From: Syntrophus sp. (in: bacteria)
GTDB lineage: Bacteria; Desulfobacterota; Syntrophia; Syntrophales; UBA5619
Length of the DNA: 8,628 nucleotides
Assembly (NCBI GenBank): GCA_013824905.1
Contig: PNOO01000098.1
Span: forward strand, 1-8,628
Direction of reading: 5' to 3'
The translations under genes were made by a program, and so were the position numbers. The notes below the pieces were generated by a model. That model saw only the letters and a program-made list of their open reading frames with translations, was not told the origin of the DNA and did not search any database. Of this stretch, positions 5,501 through 8,628 are shown one piece after another. Within the stretch, counting starts at the first letter, position 1; the number at the start of each line of letters is the position of its first letter.

Positions 5501-6327
5501 GAGCGCTTTTTCATAGAACTGCAGCGGCCCGCCGGACCGCCTTCATCGACATCGGGAAGTTTTTCCTGGTGGCGGGCATCGCCCTCTGGCTCCTCACGGT
5601 GGGAACGCCGGGATTGGGCTATCATTGGCAGTGGTACCGCGTCCCTCGCTTTCTGTTCACGATACAGGAGGGCGTCTGGACGGCAGGGCCGCTTCTTCAA
5701 GGGCTCCTCGTGACGCTTGAGATCTCGGCCCTTTCGCTTCTGTGCACCCTGGTCCTCGGCCTGACGACGGCACTCTTCCGGCTCTCCGCCTCCTTCACCG
5801 CCCGGGCCCTCGCCCGGAGCTATCTGGAGCTTATCCGGAACACACCGCTTCTTATCCAGATCTTCTTCGTCTACTTCGTCCTTTCACCGGTCCTTGACAT
5901 CGGCGCCTTCGCCTCGGCGGTCCTGGCGCTCAGCCTCTTCGAAGGGGCCTACGCCGCGGAGATCCTCCGGGCGGGAATCGTCTCCCTCCAGCGGGGGCAG
6001 TGGGAGGCCGCCCACAGTCTGGGACTTAACCTCTTCGACGCCTACCGGTACGTGATTCTCCCCCAGGCCGTCCGACGCGTCCTGCCTCCGCTGACCGGGC
6101 AGGCGATCTCGCTCGTCAAGGACTCCGCCCTGGTCAGCACCATTGCCATCTACGACCTCACCATGCAGGGACAGACCATCGTAGCGGAAACCTTTCTCGC
6201 TTTTGAGATCTGGTTCACCGTGGCGGCGATCTACCTCATTCTTACCTTCGGTCTTTCACTCGCCGTCCGCGCGATGGAGCGCAAGATGAGCGGCGCCCCT
6301 CTCCGGATGCTCGGAGGCCCGGCATGA
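5497..6327 (+). CDS. Amino-acid-type ABC transporter permease (first of two)
   Basis: This 276-residue inner-membrane protein belongs to the HisM/GlnP (polar amino acid, 3-TM HEQRo) permease family. It has an N-terminal helix (about 20-38), a YHWQWYRVP periplasmic stretch, then GPLLQGLLVTLEISALS (64-80) opening the transport domain, SYLELIRNTPLLIQIFFVYF (108-127) and the cytoplasmic EAA loop EAAHSLGLNLFDAYRYVILPQA (170-191), which docks on the ATPase. Its C-terminal part includes ISLVKDSALVSTIAIYDL (204-221). The start at ATG 5497 is preceded by AGGA six bases upstream. A longer in-frame reading from 5407 lies inside the MATE remnant and lacks family character. The start overlaps the remnant's stop (ATGA), and its own stop overlaps the ATPase start the same way, so translation is probably coupled throughout. 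It should pair with the second permease at 7951 as a heterodimer. Confidence 0.96.
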   Translation: MRALFHRTAAARRTAFIDIGKFFLVAGIALWLLTVGTPGLGYHWQWYRVPRFLFTIQEGVWTAGPLLQGLLVTLEISALSLLCTLVLGLTTALFRLSASFTARALARSYLELIRNTPLLIQIFFVYFVLSPVLDIGAFASAVLALSLFEGAYAAEILRAGIVSLQRGQWEAAHSLGLNLFDAYRYVILPQAVRRVLPPLTGQAISLVKDSALVSTIAIYDLTMQGQTIVAETFLAFEIWFTVAAIYLILTFGLSLAVRAMERKMSGAPLRMLGGPA

Positions 6328-7067
6328 CGGCGGATGAACGGATCATCGAGACGACGGAGCTCACGAAAACCTTCCCCGGCGGGATCGTCGCCCTGGATCG
6401 TTTCTCACTTACAGTCCGGCGGGGCGAGGTGGTCGTCGTTATCGGCCCGTCGGGATCGGGAAAGTCCACCTTCCTCCGCTGCCTCAACGGCCTCGAGGAA
6501 ATCGACAGCGGCTCCATTGTGATCGACGGCATCCCCCTCGACCACCACCGGAAAAACCGCCTGCTCATCCGTCAGGAAGTGGGGATGGTCTTCCAGTCCT
6601 TCAACCTCTTCCCCCATATGTCGGTTCGGGAAAACATCGACCTTGCCCAGGTGCGAGTCCGGAAGAAGACCCCTGCGCAGGCCGCTGAGGCGACAATGGA
6701 ACTTCTCAAGAAGGTCGGAATAGCGGAAAAGGCCGACCGTTACCCCCATGAACTCTCCGGCGGCCAGCAGCAGCGGGTGGCCATCGCCCGTGCGCTCGCG
6801 ATGACCCCGAAGGTGATGCTCTTTGATGAGGCGACCAGCGCCCTCGATCCGGAGATGATCGGAGAGGTCCTGGAGGTGATGCGGGCGCTGGCGACCGAGG
6901 GGATGACGATGATCGTCGTCACTCATGAAATGGGTTTCGCCAGGGAAGCGGGAGACCGGATCGTCTTCATGGAGACGGGGCGGATCGTCGAAGAGGCGGA
7001 AACGGAGCGCTTTTTCGGCTCCCCGCACATGGAAAGGACGAAGGCGTTTCTCAGCCAGATACTTTAA
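6324..7067 (+). CDS. Amino-acid-type ABC transporter ATP-binding protein (GlnQ/HisP-like)
   Basis: This 247-residue cytoplasmic ATPase powers the importer. All catalytic motifs are intact: Walker A GPSGSGKST (41-49), Q-loop Q91 in MVFQSFNLFPHMSV, ABC signature LSGGQQQR (144-151), Walker B VMLFDEA (164-170) with catalytic E169, D-loop SALD (172-175) and switch H201 in VVTHEMGFA. Family-typical details are the FNLFPH segment after the Q-loop and the C-terminal MEXGRIVEE-like stretch with FFGSPHMERTKAFL. Length is standard for GlnQ/HisP. GGAGG (6313-6317), inside the end of the permease gene, lies 6 bases before the ATG, and the ATGA overlap implies coupled translation. It is followed after 42 bases by the binding protein gene. 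Confidence 0.98.
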   Translation: MTADERIIETTELTKTFPGGIVALDRFSLTVRRGEVVVVIGPSGSGKSTFLRCLNGLEEIDSGSIVIDGIPLDHHRKNRLLIRQEVGMVFQSFNLFPHMSVRENIDLAQVRVRKKTPAQAAEATMELLKKVGIAEKADRYPHELSGGQQQRVAIARALAMTPKVMLFDEATSALDPEMIGEVLEVMRALATEGMTMIVVTHEMGFAREAGDRIVFMETGRIVEEAETERFFGSPHMERTKAFLSQIL

Positions 7068-7109
7068 ACTAAACAAACGGCAATATGACACGGAATAAGG
7101 AGGCAACCT

Positions 7110-7943
7110 ATGAAGAAAAGAAGAATATCGATCTGGACGCTGCTCATCGCAGGGATCCTTCTCATCACGCCGCAGCAATTGATGGCACAAACTGCGCGTC
7201 CGGATGGGGCCGGGGAGGCAATGCTGGAACAGGCACTGAAACGGGGCGTACTTCGTGTCGGCATGTCCACCTTCGTTCCCTGGGCGATGCAGGACAAGTC
7301 CGGAAACTTTGCCGGCTTCGAGATCGACGTGGCGAACCGCGTCGCCCAGGACATGGGGGTCAAGGCGGAGTTCATCCCGACGAAATGGTCGGGAATCATC
7401 CCCGCCCTTCTGACGGGGAAGTTCGATATCATCATCGGAGGGATGGGGATCCGGCCGGAGCGTAACCTGAAGGTGAACTTCTCGATCCCCTACGATTACA
7501 CCGGGATGTCCATCGTCGCCCATAAGAAGATCGCCGCCGGCTTTAAGAAACTGAGCGACTTCAACAACCCGAGTGTCACCGTCGCCTCCCGGACGGGGAC
7601 GACCGCCGCCGCCGCCGCCAAGCAGTTCATGCCGAAAGCAAAACTCCGCCTGTTCGACGACGAATCCCAGGCGATTCAGGAGCTTCTCCTGGGCAGGGTT
7701 CACGCCGTCATCGCCTCCGCGCCGCTTCCGGCTTTCCAGGCGATCGCCAATCCCGACCGGCTCTTCCTCCCGTTGAAGGAGGTCTTCACCCGTGAACCGA
7801 TCGGTTTCGTCATCCGGAAGGGGGATTTCGACAGCCTGAACTTCCTGGATAACTGGATACGGATCGTGGAGGCGGAGGGGTGGCTGAAGGAGCGCAAACA
7901 TTACTGGTTCGAGACAAAAGACTGGGAAAAGCTGATCAAGTAG
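7110..7943 (+). CDS. Periplasmic amino-acid-type solute-binding protein (SBP family 3)
   Basis: This 277-residue receptor has a Sec signal peptide (MKKRR, hydrophobic residues 8-20, likely cleavage after LMA at 26) and no lipobox, so it should be free in the periplasm. The mature part shows the family 3 layout: LRVGMSTFVPWAM (48-60), GFEIDVANRVAQDMG (69-83), KWSGIIPALLTGKFDIIIGGM (92-112), then RPERN (115-119) with R118 at the carboxylate-binding position, and VNFSIPY. Lobe 2 begins at VTVASRTGTTAAAAAKQF (156-173). In GRVHAVIASAPLPAF (195-209) the Asp that binds the ligand ammonium in GlnH/HisJ aligns with Ser203, so the ligand may not be an ordinary L-amino acid. AAGGAGG (7097-7103) sits 6 bases before the ATG. 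No terminator or promoter is seen in the 42-base gap after the ATPase gene, so it stays in the operon. Confidence 0.96.
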   Translation: MKKRRISIWTLLIAGILLITPQQLMAQTARPDGAGEAMLEQALKRGVLRVGMSTFVPWAMQDKSGNFAGFEIDVANRVAQDMGVKAEFIPTKWSGIIPALLTGKFDIIIGGMGIRPERNLKVNFSIPYDYTGMSIVAHKKIAAGFKKLSDFNNPSVTVASRTGTTAAAAAKQFMPKAKLRLFDDESQAIQELLLGRVHAVIASAPLPAFQAIANPDRLFLPLKEVFTREPIGFVIRKGDFDSLNFLDNWIRIVEAEGWLKERKHYWFETKDWEKLIK

Positions 7944-7950
7944 AGGCCTC

Positions 7951-8628
7951 TTGACGAATAGGAAGATTCGCTTCACATTGCTCGATGCCGCGCTCGCCTC
8001 TCTGATCCTGGCCGCGGTGATTTTTATCGTCCACCGCGTCGGGGTGGAGATGAGATACAACTGGCAATGGCCGGTGATCCTCCAGTATCTTGTCCGCGTG
8101 GATGGGGCGCACTGGGCTGCGGGCACACTCATGCAGGGATTCCTGACGACGGTCAAGCTGAGTCTCTGGGCGACGGTGCTCGCCACCCTCCTGGGGACCC
8201 TCATGGGGCTCTTTCGGGTGAGCCGCGGTCTCTTCTATCGTCTCATCGCCGGGAGCTATGTTGAAGTGGTCCGGAACCTTCCCCCGCTGGTCCTGGTCTT
8301 CATCGTCTATTTCTTCATCGGCGAGAGGATCATGACCCTCTTCGGCGTGGAGCACTTCGTCCGCACGGCCTCACCGGAGGCGCAAAAATTCCTGGCAATC
8401 CTCTTCGCCCCCCCGGCGCGCCTCTCTGGTTTTTTTGCGGGGCTCGCGACCCTCGTCCTGTACGAGGCGGCATACATCACCGAGATCGTCCGGGCCGGGA
8501 TCGAATCGATCGAGAAAGGCCAATGGGAGGCTGCCCGCGCCCTGGGCCTTTCCCGTTGGCAGCAGTTGCGCTTCGTGATCCTGCCGCAAGCTCTCCAGAA
8601 GATCCTGCCCGCCCTGGCGGGTCAGCTC
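7951..8628 (+). CDS. Amino-acid-type ABC transporter permease (second), 3' end beyond the window
   Basis: An unbroken frame of 226 codons runs from TTG 7951 to the right edge. The protein has a first helix (about 11-28), MRYNWQW (34-40) matching the YHWQW stretch of the first permease, then AAGTLMQGFLTTVKLSLW (56-73), SYVEVVRNLPPLVLVFIVYF (102-121), YEAAYITEIVRAGIESIEKG (171-190) and the EAA loop EAARALGL with VILPQALQKILPALAG (209-224). It is a HisQ/GltJ-like partner of the permease at 5497. The TTG start follows the binding-protein stop by 7 bases, with GAGG (7943-7946) 4 bases upstream. An in-frame TGA at 7933-7935 excludes earlier starts. Between the VYF segment and the EAAY helix it is about 29 residues longer than the first permease (extra stretch within 124-155). 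About 40-60 residues of the C-terminus are probably missing. Confidence 0.93.
   Translation, partial: MTNRKIRFTLLDAALASLILAAVIFIVHRVGVEMRYNWQWPVILQYLVRVDGAHWAAGTLMQGFLTTVKLSLWATVLATLLGTLMGLFRVSRGLFYRLIAGSYVEVVRNLPPLVLVFIVYFFIGERIMTLFGVEHFVRTASPEAQKFLAILFAPPARLSGFFAGLATLVLYEAAYITEIVRAGIESIEKGQWEAARALGLSRWQQLRFVILPQALQKILPALAGQL

Noticed and set aside
6405..8204. 599-codon open frame on the minus strand across the ATPase, receptor and second permease genes
   Set aside because: It lies antisense to three genes with intact family motifs, has no recognisable domains and an Arg/His/Pro/Asp-rich composition typical of antisense frames in GC-rich DNA.

Overview
The window comes from a GC-rich bacterium with a Gram-negative envelope: there are lipobox and Sec signal peptides, periplasmic solute-binding proteins and a DUF1161 periplasmic protein. 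A radical SAM protein, a YihY-type membrane protein fused to a CRP-like module, and a MATE remnant of a subfamily I associate with Desulfobacterota-like anaerobes make a syntrophic or sulfate-reducing deltaproteobacterial lineage plausible. That placement is inference, because there is no rRNA or other marker here. No tRNA, rRNA, CRISPR array, insertion sequence or phage gene was seen.

Layout. (1) 1-228, minus: the N-terminus of a family 5 (DppA/OppA-like) lipoprotein solute-binding protein, cut by the window edge. (2) 416-3021, plus: a low-specificity threonine aldolase (ltaE) followed 20 nt later by a YihY/BrkB membrane protein fused to a CRP-like cyclic-nucleotide-binding domain and a winged helix. 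(3) 3022-4584, minus: a radical SAM protein with an N-terminal B12-binding-like domain. Its stop codon abuts the stop of the YihY fusion with no base between them. (4) 4755-4979, minus: a 74-residue secreted DUF1161 protein with its own promoter. (5) 5079 to the right edge, plus: an amino-acid-type ABC importer operon in the order permease, ATPase, binding protein, second permease (cut by the edge). Its first cistron is an internally deleted MATE exporter.

How the genes work together. The right half encodes a complete HAAT/PAAT-type uptake system with two different permeases, one ATPase and one periplasmic receptor. The only good promoter seen (TTGACA, 17 bp, TTAAAT) lies ahead of the MATE remnant. 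The remnant's stop codon overlaps the first permease start as ATGA, and that permease overlaps the ATPase the same way, so remnant and transporter appear to be transcribed and partly translated as one unit. The left half is a set of short, apparently unrelated transcription units.

Most notable: the YihY-CRP fusion, which keeps a PKA-like phosphate-binding cassette but lacks the DNA-contact residues of CRP; the in-frame MATE remnant acting as leader cistron of the importer; the unusual cysteine spacing in the radical SAM protein; and the importer's binding protein, which has Ser where related receptors have the ligand-ammonium-binding Asp. I see no convincing wholly new multi-gene system.
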